Source of the DNA: Sphingomonadaceae bacterium
Lineage (GTDB): Bacteria; Pseudomonadota; Alphaproteobacteria; Sphingomonadales; Sphingomonadaceae
Length of the DNA stretch: 64,000 nucleotides
Assembly (NCBI GenBank): GCA_009926135.1
Contig: RFPL01000014.1
Location: 1-64,000, forward strand
Reading direction: 5' to 3'
Both the position numbers and the translations under genes were made by a program. Below, one piece after another: positions 43,356-52,580 of this stretch (position 1 is the stretch's first letter; each line of letters opens with the position of its first letter). The notes below the pieces were generated by a model, which did no database searches, was not told where the DNA came from, and was given only the letters and a program-made list of their open reading frames with translations.

Positions 43356-44540
43356 ATGCGGAAACGGGTTTGGGTGCCACTGGCAGTGCTGGCGCTGGGT
43401 GCGGCCGGATTTTTCGGGATCGCACCGGGCTATCTCGAAGCATCGATGAACAAGATCGACGGCCAGCCGGGCATCCCGGTCAGCGCCGAGGCGAAGGCAC
43501 TCCACCAGACGCTGCAGATTGTCGATCTCCATTCCGATACGCTGATGTGGCAGCGCGACCTGCTTGAACCGGCCAGGCGCGGGCATGAAGATCTCCCCCG
43601 GCTGGAACAGGGCAATGTCGCGCTGCAACTGTTCTCCAGCGTAACGAAGACCCCACGCGGGCAGAATTATGACGGGAACTCGGGCGAGACCGACAACATC
43701 ACGCCGCTGGTAATCGCCCAGGCGCAGCCGGTGCGGACCTGGTTTTCGCTGACCGAACGGTCGCTGTACCATGGCGAGAAGCTCGACCGGGCGGTGGCCA
43801 ATTCCGGCGGCAAGCTGGCCAAGATCAGCGATCCGGCCTCGCTCGATGCGCTGCTCGCCGCGCGCCAGTCCGGCAAGGGACCGGTCGGCGCGATGCTGAC
43901 CATCGAAGGGCTGCAAAGCCTGGAAGGCAAGCTTGCCAACCTCGACAAGCTACACGCAGCTGGCTTCCGCATGGCCAGCCTCTCGCACTTCTTCGACAAC
44001 GACATCGCCGGATCGATGCACGGCGTGAAGAAGGGCGGGATCACGCCACTCGGCTGGCAGGTCGTGGCGCGAATGGAAGAGCTGGGGATGATTGTCGACA
44101 TCGCCCACCTCTCGCACCAGGGCGTGGCCGAACTGCTGCCGAAGGTGCGCCGCCCGGTCGTCTCCAGCCACGGCGGGGTCCAGGCGACCTGCAAGACCAA
44201 TCGCAACCTGTCCGATGACGAGATTCGGGCCGTCGCGAAGACCGGCGGCATTATCGGCATCGGTTACTGGGACGGCGCGATCTGCGATACCTCCCCCCGC
44301 GCTGCCGCCATGGCGATGAAGCACGTCCGCGATCTGGTCGGCATCCAGTATGTCGCGCTTGGCAGCGACTATGACGGCGCGACGACCGTGCGGTTCGACA
44401 CCAGCGGGCTGGTCCAGGTGACCCAGGCGCTGCTGGATGAGGGCTTCACCGCTGAACAGATCCGCGCCGTAATGGGTGGCAATGCCCTGCGCGTGATCCG
44501 CGCCGGGATCGTGCCAATGACTGAGGCTACACTCCCCTGA
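43356..44540 (+). CDS. M19-family membrane dipeptidase
   Basis: A 394-residue zinc dipeptidase with an N-terminal membrane helix or signal (about residues 6-24). Metal ligands are seen in IVDLHSDTLMW, the bridging Glu in LTIEGLQSLEG and the later histidines in IAHLSHQGV and VSSHGG; GSDYDG is the family ending motif. It probably acts in the periplasm on dipeptides, including D-amino acid ones. The stop overlaps the ribF start by one base. Confidence 0.92.
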   Translation: MRKRVWVPLAVLALGAAGFFGIAPGYLEASMNKIDGQPGIPVSAEAKALHQTLQIVDLHSDTLMWQRDLLEPARRGHEDLPRLEQGNVALQLFSSVTKTPRGQNYDGNSGETDNITPLVIAQAQPVRTWFSLTERSLYHGEKLDRAVANSGGKLAKISDPASLDALLAARQSGKGPVGAMLTIEGLQSLEGKLANLDKLHAAGFRMASLSHFFDNDIAGSMHGVKKGGITPLGWQVVARMEELGMIVDIAHLSHQGVAELLPKVRRPVVSSHGGVQATCKTNRNLSDDEIRAVAKTGGIIGIGYWDGAICDTSPRAAAMAMKHVRDLVGIQYVALGSDYDGATTVRFDTSGLVQVTQALLDEGFTAEQIRAVMGGNALRVIRAGIVPMTEATLP

Positions 44541-45469
44541 TGACCATCCCACGCCTCCTTGCCACTGACCCCATGCCCGAGGCCCTGCGCGGCGCGGTGA
44601 TCGCGCTTGGCAATTTTGACGGATTCCACCTGGGCCATCAGGCCGTGGCCGGCGAAGCGATTGCCTGGGCAAAGGCTGAAGGCCGCCCGGCAATCATCGC
44701 CACGTTCGATCCGCATCCGGTGCGCTTCTTCAAGCCGGATGCCGCGCCGTTCCGGCTGACCACGCTGGACCAGCGGCAGGAACTGTTCGCTGCTGCCGGG
44801 GCCGATGCCATGCTGGTCTTCGCCTTTGACGCGGAGCTGGCGGCGACAACGGCTGAAGACTTCATGGCCGACCTGCTGGTCGATCGGCTCGGTGTATCGG
44901 GCGTGGTCACCGGCGAAGACTTCACCTTCGGCAAGGGCCGCGGCGGCAATGTCGAGCTGCTCAGGACGCGCGGCGCGGAGCTCGGCCTGTCGGCCCGCGC
45001 GGTTGGCCCAGTGCTGGAAAGCGGCGAGGTGGTGTCCTCCAGCCGCATCCGCGAGGCGCTCCAGTCCGGTGACTGCGAAACCGCGACGCGCCTTCTCACC
45101 CGCCCCTTCGCGATTCGCGGGATCGTCCAGCACGGCGACAAGGTGGGCCGCACGATCGGCTATCCAACTGCCAACCTGCCGCTCGGCAATTATCTGCGCC
45201 CGCACTATGGCATCTATGCGGTCACCTCGGCGCTGGCCGATGGCACCCGGCTGCACGGCGCGGCCAACCTGGGCATCCGCCCCAGCTTCGATCCGCCCAA
45301 GGAACTGCTGGAGCCGCATTTCTTTGACTGGTCGGGCGATCTTTATGGGCAGGAGATCGAAGTGGCCTTCCACCACTTCCTGCGGCCGGAGGCGAAATTC
45401 GACAGCCTCGACGCGCTGACGCAGCAGATGCTGGTCGATTGCGATCAGGCGCGGAAGCTGCTGGCATGA
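44540..45469 (+). CDS. ribF: Bifunctional riboflavin kinase / FAD synthetase
   Basis: A 309-residue enzyme that makes FMN and then FAD. The N-terminal FAD synthetase domain has LGNFDGFHLGHQ (GNFDGxHxGH, here Phe in place of the more common Val) and TFDPHPVRFF; the adenylation-type SSSRIREAL follows. The C-terminal riboflavin kinase domain begins near VGRTIGYPTANL and holds YGIYAV. Start is ATG 44540 in a TGATG overlap; its own stop overlaps the next gene (ATGA). Confidence 0.95.
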   Translation: MTIPRLLATDPMPEALRGAVIALGNFDGFHLGHQAVAGEAIAWAKAEGRPAIIATFDPHPVRFFKPDAAPFRLTTLDQRQELFAAAGADAMLVFAFDAELAATTAEDFMADLLVDRLGVSGVVTGEDFTFGKGRGGNVELLRTRGAELGLSARAVGPVLESGEVVSSSRIREALQSGDCETATRLLTRPFAIRGIVQHGDKVGRTIGYPTANLPLGNYLRPHYGIYAVTSALADGTRLHGAANLGIRPSFDPPKELLEPHFFDWSGDLYGQEIEVAFHHFLRPEAKFDSLDALTQQMLVDCDQARKLLA

Positions 45470-46509
45470 AGGTGTGGGGCCGGCGCATCGGCCTCGTCCT
45501 CGCCCTCGCCCTGCTGGTGCTGACTTTCGTCAATGCCTCATGGCTGGCAGATAGCCCCAGGGGTTACGTCAAGCTGGTTGCGCACCGCGGGCTGATGCAA
45601 TTGCCGCGCGTCAGTGCGCCGAATGCCTGCACGGCCCGGTCGATCGAGCCGCCGGTGCACGATTTCATCGAGAACACCCTGCCCGCCCTGGCCCAGGCCC
45701 GGCGGCTGGGCGCGCAGATGATCGAGATCGACCTGCGGCTCAGTGCGGACGGGCACATTGTCCTGTTCCATGACGCGGAGCTGGGCTGCCGGACCGATGG
45801 CCAAGGCACCGTGGCGGCAGCTACGCTCGCTCAGCTCAAGGCGCTCGACGCGGGTTATGGCTACAGTGCCGACGGGGGCCAAACCTTCCCGCTGCGCGGC
45901 ACCGGCATAGGCCGGATCGCGACGCTGGAAGAGGTCCTGGCGGCAATCCCCGAAGCCGCCCTCCTGTATAACGTCCAGACCGACGATCCCGCGATCGGCG
46001 ACCGGCTGGTGGCTGCACTCAAGGCGGCCGGGCGCGATCCGGTGGCCCGGCGCGACGGCTTTTCCGCGCCCGCACCAGCCCTGGCCAAAGTTCGCGCCGT
46101 CTTCCCCCAGGCCTGGTCCTATTCCGACGAGGAGCTGGACGCTTGCACCAGCGCTTACCGCCTGTGGGGCTGGCTGGGCGTGACGCCAGGCGCGTGCCGG
46201 GGCGGCACGCTGATCGTTCCGCTCAACCGCCAGTGGCTCTACGCCGGCTGGCCCAACCGCACCCTGGCGCGCATGGCGAAAGTCGGGGGGCGCGTGATCC
46301 TGATCGGGCCAAGCGGAGACGAGAAGCCGCACGGGCTCGACCTGCCCGAACAGGTCGGCCAGATTCCCGCCAGCTTCACCGGCCATGTCTGGGTCGACGA
46401 TATGTGGAGCGTCGGCCCGGCGCTGCGCCCCGCCTTCAACAAGCGCAACCCGCGCGAACAGGCCGAACTGGCCAAGGCGCTTGATGCCCGCCGCGCGGCC
46501 CGCGATTAA
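45466..46509 (+). CDS. Glycerophosphodiester phosphodiesterase family protein
   Basis: A 347-residue protein with an N-terminal membrane helix (about residues 6-22). The GDPD barrel shows VAHRGLMQ (catalytic HRG), a large insert, then ENTLPAL and EIDLRLSADGHIVLFHD (metal Glu/Asp and second His). Compared with typical GDPDs the HRG-to-ENT loop is long and cysteine-containing. The ATG at 45466 overlaps the ribF stop by 4 bases. In E. coli ribF is followed directly by ileS; here this gene intervenes. Confidence 0.9.
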   Translation: MKVWGRRIGLVLALALLVLTFVNASWLADSPRGYVKLVAHRGLMQLPRVSAPNACTARSIEPPVHDFIENTLPALAQARRLGAQMIEIDLRLSADGHIVLFHDAELGCRTDGQGTVAAATLAQLKALDAGYGYSADGGQTFPLRGTGIGRIATLEEVLAAIPEAALLYNVQTDDPAIGDRLVAALKAAGRDPVARRDGFSAPAPALAKVRAVFPQAWSYSDEELDACTSAYRLWGWLGVTPGACRGGTLIVPLNRQWLYAGWPNRTLARMAKVGGRVILIGPSGDEKPHGLDLPEQVGQIPASFTGHVWVDDMWSVGPALRPAFNKRNPREQAELAKALDARRAARD

Positions 46510-46556
46510 GCCGGGGACTGGCGCGACTAACGCCTTTGCTCTAACGGCGGCACGCT

Positions 46557-49412
46557 ATGACTGAAGCGCGCGATTACCGAGACACCGTCTTCCTGCCGAA
46601 GACCGATTTCCCCATGAAGGCGGGCCTCCCCCAGAAGGAGCCCGGCATTCTGGCGCGCTGGAACGAGAGCGGCCTTTACCGGCAGCTGCGCGAGGCGCGC
46701 GCGGGGCGCGAGAAATTCATCCTCCACGATGGCCCGCCCTATGCGAACGGCGACATGCACATCGGCCATGCGCTGAACCATATCCTGAAGGACATGGTGG
46801 TGCGCACCCAGAGCCTGCTGGGCAAGGACGCGCCCTATGTGCCCGGCTGGGATTGCCACGGCCTGCCGATCGAATGGAAGGTCGAGGAACAGTACCGCAA
46901 GAAGAAGCTCGACAAGGACCAGGTCGATCCGGTCGAGTTCCGCGCCGAATGCCGCGCCTATGCGCAGGGCTGGGTCGATACCCAGCGCGAACAGCTGAAG
47001 CGGCTGGGCATCAACGGCGATTGGGACAAGCCCTACCTGACGATGGACCCAGAAGCGGAAGGCACGATCGTTGCCGAACTGCTGAAGTTCGCAGAAAGCG
47101 GTCAGCTCTATCGCGGGGCCAAGCCGGTGATGTGGTCGCCAGTTGAAAAGACCGCGCTGGCCGAAGCCGAGGTCGAATACGAGGACATCACCTCGACCCA
47201 GATCGACGTGGCCTTCGAGATCACGGAATCGCCGATTGCCGAACTGGTTGGCGCCCATGCGGTGATCTGGACGACCACGCCATGGACCATCCCGACTAAC
47301 CAGGCTTTGGCTTATGGGCCGGAGGTGGAGTATGCCGTTTGTCGTTTCGGCGACCGCATGGGCGACCATGATCGCGAAATTCCCCAAGGTGGCTTAGTCG
47401 TAGCCGCTGGTCTGGTTGAACAGTTCGCCACTCGGGTCGGCTTCCGGGTCATCCCCTTGCAGGTAGTAAAGGGCTCCGACCTCGCCGGCACCATCGCCCG
47501 CCACCCGATGCACCACCTCGGCGGGTTCTTCGCCAAGCCGCGCCCGATGCTGGCTGGCGATTTCGTCACGACTGAAAGCGGCACGGGCCTGGTCCACATG
47601 GCGCCCGATCACGGCGAGGACGATTTCCTGCTGTGCAAGGCCCACGGGATCGAGCCGGTCTTCGCGGTCGAGGGCGATGGCAAGTACCGGGCCGACTGGG
47701 GCTGGCTCGGCGGCCAGGGCTCGGTCATCAACCCCAAGTTCAACGCACCTGACGGACCGATCTGTGCGGACCTGCGCGAGACAGGCGCGCTGTTGGCGGC
47801 GAGCGCCGACTACAAGCATTCCTACCCCCATTCGTGGCGCTCCAAGGCCAAGGTGATCTTCCGCTGCACCCCGCAGTGGTTCGTGCCGATGGACCGGCCC
47901 AGCCCGCTGATGCGCGCCGAAATGCGCTGGGAGAACGAGGGCGGCGCGCCCGATCCCACGCCGGAAATCGACGCTGGCGAGGCGACCCTGCGCGAAACCG
48001 CGATGGCCGCGATTGCCGCCACGCGCTTCGTCCCCGAAAAGGGCCGTAACCGGATCGGTTCGATGGTCGAGGGCCGCCCCGATTGGGTGCTCAGCCGCCA
48101 GCGCGCCTGGGGCGTGCCGATCACGCTATTCGTCCACCGCCAGTCTGGCCAGTACCTGGTCGATGCGGCGGTCAACGCCCGGATCATCGCGGCGGTGAAG
48201 GCGGAGGGCGTCGATGCCTGGTCCGCCGCCCGCGCGCAGGAATACCTGGGGGCTGATTATCAGGCGGAGGATTACGAGCAGGTCACCGACATCCTCGACG
48301 TCTGGTTCGATTCGGGCTGTACCCATGCCTTCGTGCTGGAATCGGGCCGCTGGCCCGAACTCAGCTGGCCGGCCGATCTCTACCTGGAAGGCAGCGACCA
48401 GCATCGCGGCTGGTTCCAGTCGAGCCTGTTGCAAAGCTGCGCCACCCGCGGCCGCGCACCCTATGACGCGGTGCTGACGCACGGCTTCACCATGGATGCC
48501 AAGGGCCTGAAGATGTCGAAGTCAGTCGGCAACACGGTCGACCCGCTGAAGGTGATGGAAACCTATGGCGCGGACATCATCCGGCTGTGGGCGCTGTCAG
48601 TCGATTTCACCGAGGATCACCGCATTGGCGACGAGATCCTGAAGGGCGTGGCCGACCAGTACCGCAAGCTGCGCAACACCTTCCGCTACCTGCTGGGCGC
48701 GCTGGATGGCTATGACCACGGCGTCGAAGGCGTCGAGGTGGCGCAGATGCCCGAGCTGGAGCGCTATATGCTAGGCCAGCTCAAGCGGCTGGACACCGTG
48801 CTGCGCCAGGCCATCGCCGACTTCGATTTCAACGAATATACCCGCGCGCTGACCGACTTCTGCAACGAGGACCTCTCGGCCTTCTTCTTCGATATCCGCA
48901 AGGACCGGCTCTATTGCGACGATCCGGCGGGCACTGAACGCCGCGCCTATCGCACCGTGCTCGACATCATGTTCCAGGCACTGGTCCGTTATGCCGCCCC
49001 GGTGCTGGTCTTCACCGCCGAGGAAGTCTGGACCACCCGCTTCCCCGATCGCGGCAGCGTCCATCTGCAGGACCTGCACGAGCTGCCCGAGGCATGGCTC
49101 GACGATGCCCTCGCGGAACGCTTTGCGGCCTTGCGGACCTTGCGTGGTCAGGTGCTGGAAGCGATTGAACCGCTGCGCCGGGAAAAGGTGCTGGGCTCGG
49201 GGCTTGAGGCTGAAGTGACCATTCCGGGCGAAGCGCCCGAAGCCGATCTGGCCGAGCTGTTCATCACCGCGAAAGTCACGCGCGGGCAGGGCGAAGGCGT
49301 GACCGTCACGCGAACCTCTGACCACAAGTGCGGCCGCTGCTGGCGCCATCTGCCTGACGTGGCGGAAGACGGCGACCTGTGCGGGCGCTGCGACAGCGTG
49401 GTCGGCGCATGA
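46557..49412 (+). CDS. ileS: Isoleucyl-tRNA synthetase
   Basis: A 951-residue class I synthetase. HIGHALN lies near residue 67, KMSKSVGN near residue 650, and the C-terminal zinc finger is CGRCWRH...CGRCDS. The editing domain holds TTPWTIPTN. About 25 residues around ENEGGAPDPTPEIDAGE look like an insert before ETAMAAI. A stretch of the editing domain at about 47320-47470 uses codons unlike its surroundings. The start is ATG 46557. The stop overlaps lspA (ATGA). Confidence 0.97.
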   Translation: MTEARDYRDTVFLPKTDFPMKAGLPQKEPGILARWNESGLYRQLREARAGREKFILHDGPPYANGDMHIGHALNHILKDMVVRTQSLLGKDAPYVPGWDCHGLPIEWKVEEQYRKKKLDKDQVDPVEFRAECRAYAQGWVDTQREQLKRLGINGDWDKPYLTMDPEAEGTIVAELLKFAESGQLYRGAKPVMWSPVEKTALAEAEVEYEDITSTQIDVAFEITESPIAELVGAHAVIWTTTPWTIPTNQALAYGPEVEYAVCRFGDRMGDHDREIPQGGLVVAAGLVEQFATRVGFRVIPLQVVKGSDLAGTIARHPMHHLGGFFAKPRPMLAGDFVTTESGTGLVHMAPDHGEDDFLLCKAHGIEPVFAVEGDGKYRADWGWLGGQGSVINPKFNAPDGPICADLRETGALLAASADYKHSYPHSWRSKAKVIFRCTPQWFVPMDRPSPLMRAEMRWENEGGAPDPTPEIDAGEATLRETAMAAIAATRFVPEKGRNRIGSMVEGRPDWVLSRQRAWGVPITLFVHRQSGQYLVDAAVNARIIAAVKAEGVDAWSAARAQEYLGADYQAEDYEQVTDILDVWFDSGCTHAFVLESGRWPELSWPADLYLEGSDQHRGWFQSSLLQSCATRGRAPYDAVLTHGFTMDAKGLKMSKSVGNTVDPLKVMETYGADIIRLWALSVDFTEDHRIGDEILKGVADQYRKLRNTFRYLLGALDGYDHGVEGVEVAQMPELERYMLGQLKRLDTVLRQAIADFDFNEYTRALTDFCNEDLSAFFFDIRKDRLYCDDPAGTERRAYRTVLDIMFQALVRYAAPVLVFTAEEVWTTRFPDRGSVHLQDLHELPEAWLDDALAERFAALRTLRGQVLEAIEPLRREKVLGSGLEAEVTIPGEAPEADLAELFITAKVTRGQGEGVTVTRTSDHKCGRCWRHLPDVAEDGDLCGRCDSVVGA

Positions 49413-49930
49413 GCCAGCTGTTCACCCGGAACCGGCTGATTGGCCTGATCCTTGCCGCTGCGATCTATTTCACCGACCAGTGGATCAAGGATTACGTCAC
49501 CTGGACGCTCAAGCTACCCGAAAAGGGCAAGATCGACCTGCTGCCGTTCTTTGACCTGACCTGGGTGGAAAACTACGGCGTGTCGCTTGGCATGCTGACC
49601 GCCCAGTCGATGGAAATGCGCTGGGGCCTGGTCGCGCTGACCAGCCTGATTGCACTGGTAGTGGTCGTCTGGATCATGCGCGAGAAGGCGTTCGGCGATA
49701 TCCTGGGCCTGTCGCTGGTGCTCGGCGGGGCCGCCGGCAATATCGATGACCGGATGAATTTCGGCTTCGTGGTCGACTATGCCGATTTCCACATCGGCAC
49801 TTTCCGGCCCTTCCTGGTCTTCAACCTGGCCGATGCGGCGATCACCATCGGCGTCCTGATTATCCTTGCCCGCTCGTTCCTTTCGCGCGAAAAGCCCGAA
49901 ACGAATGCAGCAGCGGGCAAGGCGGCCTGA
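49409..49930 (+). CDS. lspA: Lipoprotein signal peptidase
   Basis: A 173-residue aspartyl protease with four membrane helices that cleaves prolipoproteins. Family motifs are ENYGVSLGM, GGAAGNIDDR (first catalytic Asp) and FNLADAAI (second Asp). The ATG at 49409 overlaps the ileS stop by four bases, as in the common ileS-lspA pair. The next gene encodes one of its likely substrates. Confidence 0.95.
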   Translation: MSQLFTRNRLIGLILAAAIYFTDQWIKDYVTWTLKLPEKGKIDLLPFFDLTWVENYGVSLGMLTAQSMEMRWGLVALTSLIALVVVVWIMREKAFGDILGLSLVLGGAAGNIDDRMNFGFVVDYADFHIGTFRPFLVFNLADAAITIGVLIILARSFLSREKPETNAAAGKAA

Positions 49931-49968
49931 ACCGGCCCCGATCGACCTTGCAACGGAGAATCGATATA

Positions 49969-50376
49969 ATGCGCAAGTTCCTGGCCATCGCCGCAATCGG
50001 CACCGCCACCCTCCTGTCGGGCTGCGGTAGCACCGGCCTGTTCAATCGCGACCGGCCTGACGAGTTTGCCGTGCAGCGTCAGGCACCGCTGGTGATCCCG
50101 CCCGATTTCGCGCTGACCCCGCCGGCCCCGGGCGCACCGCGTCCGTCCGACCGCAGTGCCGCCCAGCAGGCTCAGGACGCGCTGTTCGGCCCGCCCGCGC
50201 CGCGCAGCGAAGTTGAGCGTACCGCCGGTACCCGCGCCGGCACCGCAGCGGCCTCGATCCGTTCGACTGTCGGCGATCCCAAGACCAACACTGTCGCCAA
50301 GGGCGACGTGACCCGCGACATCATCGCTGCTCCGCAGGGTGACGGGCGTGAGGCGCAGGCCGTCGTAGGCGGTTGA
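49969..50376 (+). CDS. DUF3035-type lipoprotein
   Basis: A 135-residue lipoprotein: signal with lipobox LLSGC at about residue 19, then a Pro/Ala-rich mature part with APLVIPPDFALTPP, as in beta-barrel-assembly-associated DUF3035 proteins found after lspA in alphaproteobacteria. The start at 49969 has ACGGAG upstream. No enzyme motif is present. Terminator follows. Confidence 0.8.
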   Translation: MRKFLAIAAIGTATLLSGCGSTGLFNRDRPDEFAVQRQAPLVIPPDFALTPPAPGAPRPSDRSAAQQAQDALFGPPAPRSEVERTAGTRAGTAAASIRSTVGDPKTNTVAKGDVTRDIIAAPQGDGREAQAVVGG

Positions 50377-50400
50377 TCCTTTACATCTTCGGATAAGGCA

Positions 50401-50436
50401 GAAGGGCTCGTCCGCAGGGACGGGCCCTTCTTCTTT
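50401..50436. terminator. Terminator ending the 40.4-50.4 kb rightward run
   Basis: Thirteen-bp stem (50401-50413 with 50418-50430, one wobble), GCAG loop, then TTCTTT. It stands between two convergent genes and can serve both. Confidence 0.85.
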
Positions 50437-50440
50437 GGGG

Positions 50441-51745
50441 TCACTCGCCCTGATCGACCTGGCTGACCAGGAACTTGTCGATCTTGCGGCCATCCATGTC
50501 GACCACTTCGAAGCGCCAGCCCTGTTCAGTGAAGTGCTCACCTTCATGCGGCAGCTTCTTCATCACCCGCAGGGCAAAGCCGGCAGCGGTTGCGAAATCA
50601 CGATCATCAGGCAAGTCGATGCCCAGCCGCTCCGCCAGCGCATCGGCTGGCAGCGCGCCGGCGATCAGCAATGTACCATCCTCGCGCACGGTGACCATCG
50701 GCTCGTCGCCATCGTCGACATGGCTGGCGAAGTTGCCGACAATCGCGGTGAGCAGGTCGGCCGGGGTCACCACCCCTTCCAGGTGGCCATATTCGTCATG
50801 GACCAATGCCATCGACACGCCTGACTGCTGCAGGATGCGCAGCGCGTCCATCGCGTCGAGCTGGTCGGGAATGATCTCCGCCTTTTTCATTACTCGGGCG
50901 ATCTGGACGCGTTTCCCAGCCAGCAGCAGGGCCTGGACATCGCGGACCTTGACCACGCCGACGATGTTGTCTGGCGAGCCCTCGGCTACCGGCAGCAGCG
51001 AGTGCGGGCTGTCCTTGATGGCAGCGCGGATTTCCGCTTCGGTGGCGCGGCGGTCGATCGTGTCCAGTTCCGTCCGGGGCGTCATCAGTTCGCGGACCGG
51101 GCGGTCGGCCAGCTTCATGATCCCGGTCATGATCTGGCGTTCGTCTTCCTCAATCGCGCCGGAGCGGGTCGCCTCGGCAAAGATCATGTGCAGCTCTTCG
51201 GCCGTGACCCCGGCCTCACCGCCGTGGCGTACGCCCATCAGCCGCAGCAACAGCGAGGATGACCGGTCCAGCAGCCAGACGAAAGGAGCCGTCACCCGCG
51301 CGACAATTGCCATCGGCACGGCCGCCACCATCGCAATCGGCTCAGCCGCGCGCAGGGCGAGCTGCTTGGGGACGAGTTCGCCCACGACCAGGCTGAAATA
51401 GGTGGTCAGGATGATTACCAGGGCAAAGCCGGCAACATCGGCATATTCCAGCGGAACGCCGAGCAGCGCCAGGCGCTCCCCGGTGGGTCCGCCAAGGCTG
51501 GCTCCCGAATAGGCACCGGCGATGATCCCGACCAGGGTAATGCCGATCTGGACGGTTGAAAGGAACTTGCCCGGATCTGAAGCCAGCGTCAGCGCCATCT
51601 TCGCCCCAGCATGGCCGCGCTCGGCCTGAACCTTGAGCCGCGCCGAACGCGCGGAGACGATCGCCAGCTCGGACATCGAGAACAGGCCATTCAGCAGGAT
51701 CAGACCTGCAATTATCAGAACGTCGGACCAGGGGTAGGGTGTCAC
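50441..51745 (-). CDS. CNNM/CorC-type (hemolysin family) membrane protein with CBS domains
   Basis: A 434-residue protein. An N-terminal DUF21/CNNM domain with about four helices (LNGLFSMSELAIVSARSARL and VGELVPKQLALR) is followed by a paired CBS module (VRELMTPRTELDTID, VHDEYGHLEGVVTPADLL) and a C-terminal CorC_HlyC domain. Members mediate Mg/Co efflux or magnesium sensing. Start is GTG 51743-51745. It is divergent from the OmpA lipoprotein. Confidence 0.92.
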   Translation of the reverse strand: MTPYPWSDVLIIAGLILLNGLFSMSELAIVSARSARLKVQAERGHAGAKMALTLASDPGKFLSTVQIGITLVGIIAGAYSGASLGGPTGERLALLGVPLEYADVAGFALVIILTTYFSLVVGELVPKQLALRAAEPIAMVAAVPMAIVARVTAPFVWLLDRSSSLLLRLMGVRHGGEAGVTAEELHMIFAEATRSGAIEEDERQIMTGIMKLADRPVRELMTPRTELDTIDRRATEAEIRAAIKDSPHSLLPVAEGSPDNIVGVVKVRDVQALLLAGKRVQIARVMKKAEIIPDQLDAMDALRILQQSGVSMALVHDEYGHLEGVVTPADLLTAIVGNFASHVDDGDEPMVTVREDGTLLIAGALPADALAERLGIDLPDDRDFATAAGFALRVMKKLPHEGEHFTEQGWRFEVVDMDGRKIDKFLVSQVDQGE

Positions 51746-51884
51746 GCGGTTATCGCTAGCAGGAATAGGCCCAGTCGCGAAGGGCCAAGGGCCAAATCAT
51801 TGACAATGCAACCATCCACCTTCCATTCAGGTTATACCGCACAGGGTCGCCGCAACTACCCGTGTCCTAGAAGGGGATAAGACA

Positions 51885-52577
51885 ATGAAGAAGTCCCGTC
51901 TGCTGATTTCAGCTTTCGCCGCATTCTCGCTCGTCACCGTATCGGGCTGCGTCACCGATCCGAACACCGGGGAAAAGAAGGTTTCCCGCACTGCGATTGG
52001 CGGTGTTGGCGGGGCCGTTGCTGGCATGCTGCTGGGCGGCCTGATCGGCGGCAAGACTGGCCGCATCGTCGGTGCCGGGATTGGCGGCGTTGCCGGGGCT
52101 GCGGTCGGCTATACCATGGACAAGCAGATCAAGGAGCTGAAGGAACAAACCGCCGGATCGGGCGTCGATGTGACGGAAACCGACAATGGCCAGGCGATCC
52201 TGGTCAACCTGCCCGATGGCGTGACCTTTGATGTGGCCAGCTATACGCTGAAGCCCACTTTCCGCGCTACGCTGGACCAGGTTGCCGAAAGCCTGATCAA
52301 GTATCCCAACAGCCTGATCGACGTTTACGGTCATACCGATTCGACCGGCTCCGATACCTATAACCAGACCCTGTCGGAAAACCGTGCGCGCACGGTGGCG
52401 AATTACCTGATCTCGCGCGGCGTGCCGGCCGCCCGTATCCGCAGCCAGGGCTTTGGCGAATCCATGCCAGTGGCCGACAACACCACCGAGGCTGGCCGCA
52501 CGAAGAACCGCCGGGTCGAAATCAAGATCGTGCCGGTAACCCAGGAAGACGTTCAGTCCGCGCGATCGGGCCGGTAA
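51885..52577 (+). CDS. OmpA-domain lipoprotein with glycine-zipper segment
   Basis: A 230-residue outer membrane lipoprotein. The signal ends in the lipobox VSGC (Cys22). Residues about 38-75 form a glycine-zipper (GGVGGAVAGMLLGGLIGGKTG), then a C-terminal OmpA domain (DVYGHTDSTGSD, LSENRARTVANYL, SQGFGESMP, NRRVEIKI) binds peptidoglycan. AGAAGGGG lies before the ATG. It resembles YiaD/YfiB-type proteins. Confidence 0.92.
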   Translation: MKKSRLLISAFAAFSLVTVSGCVTDPNTGEKKVSRTAIGGVGGAVAGMLLGGLIGGKTGRIVGAGIGGVAGAAVGYTMDKQIKELKEQTAGSGVDVTETDNGQAILVNLPDGVTFDVASYTLKPTFRATLDQVAESLIKYPNSLIDVYGHTDSTGSDTYNQTLSENRARTVANYLISRGVPAARIRSQGFGESMPVADNTTEAGRTKNRRVEIKIVPVTQEDVQSARSGR

Positions 52578-52580
52578 AGC

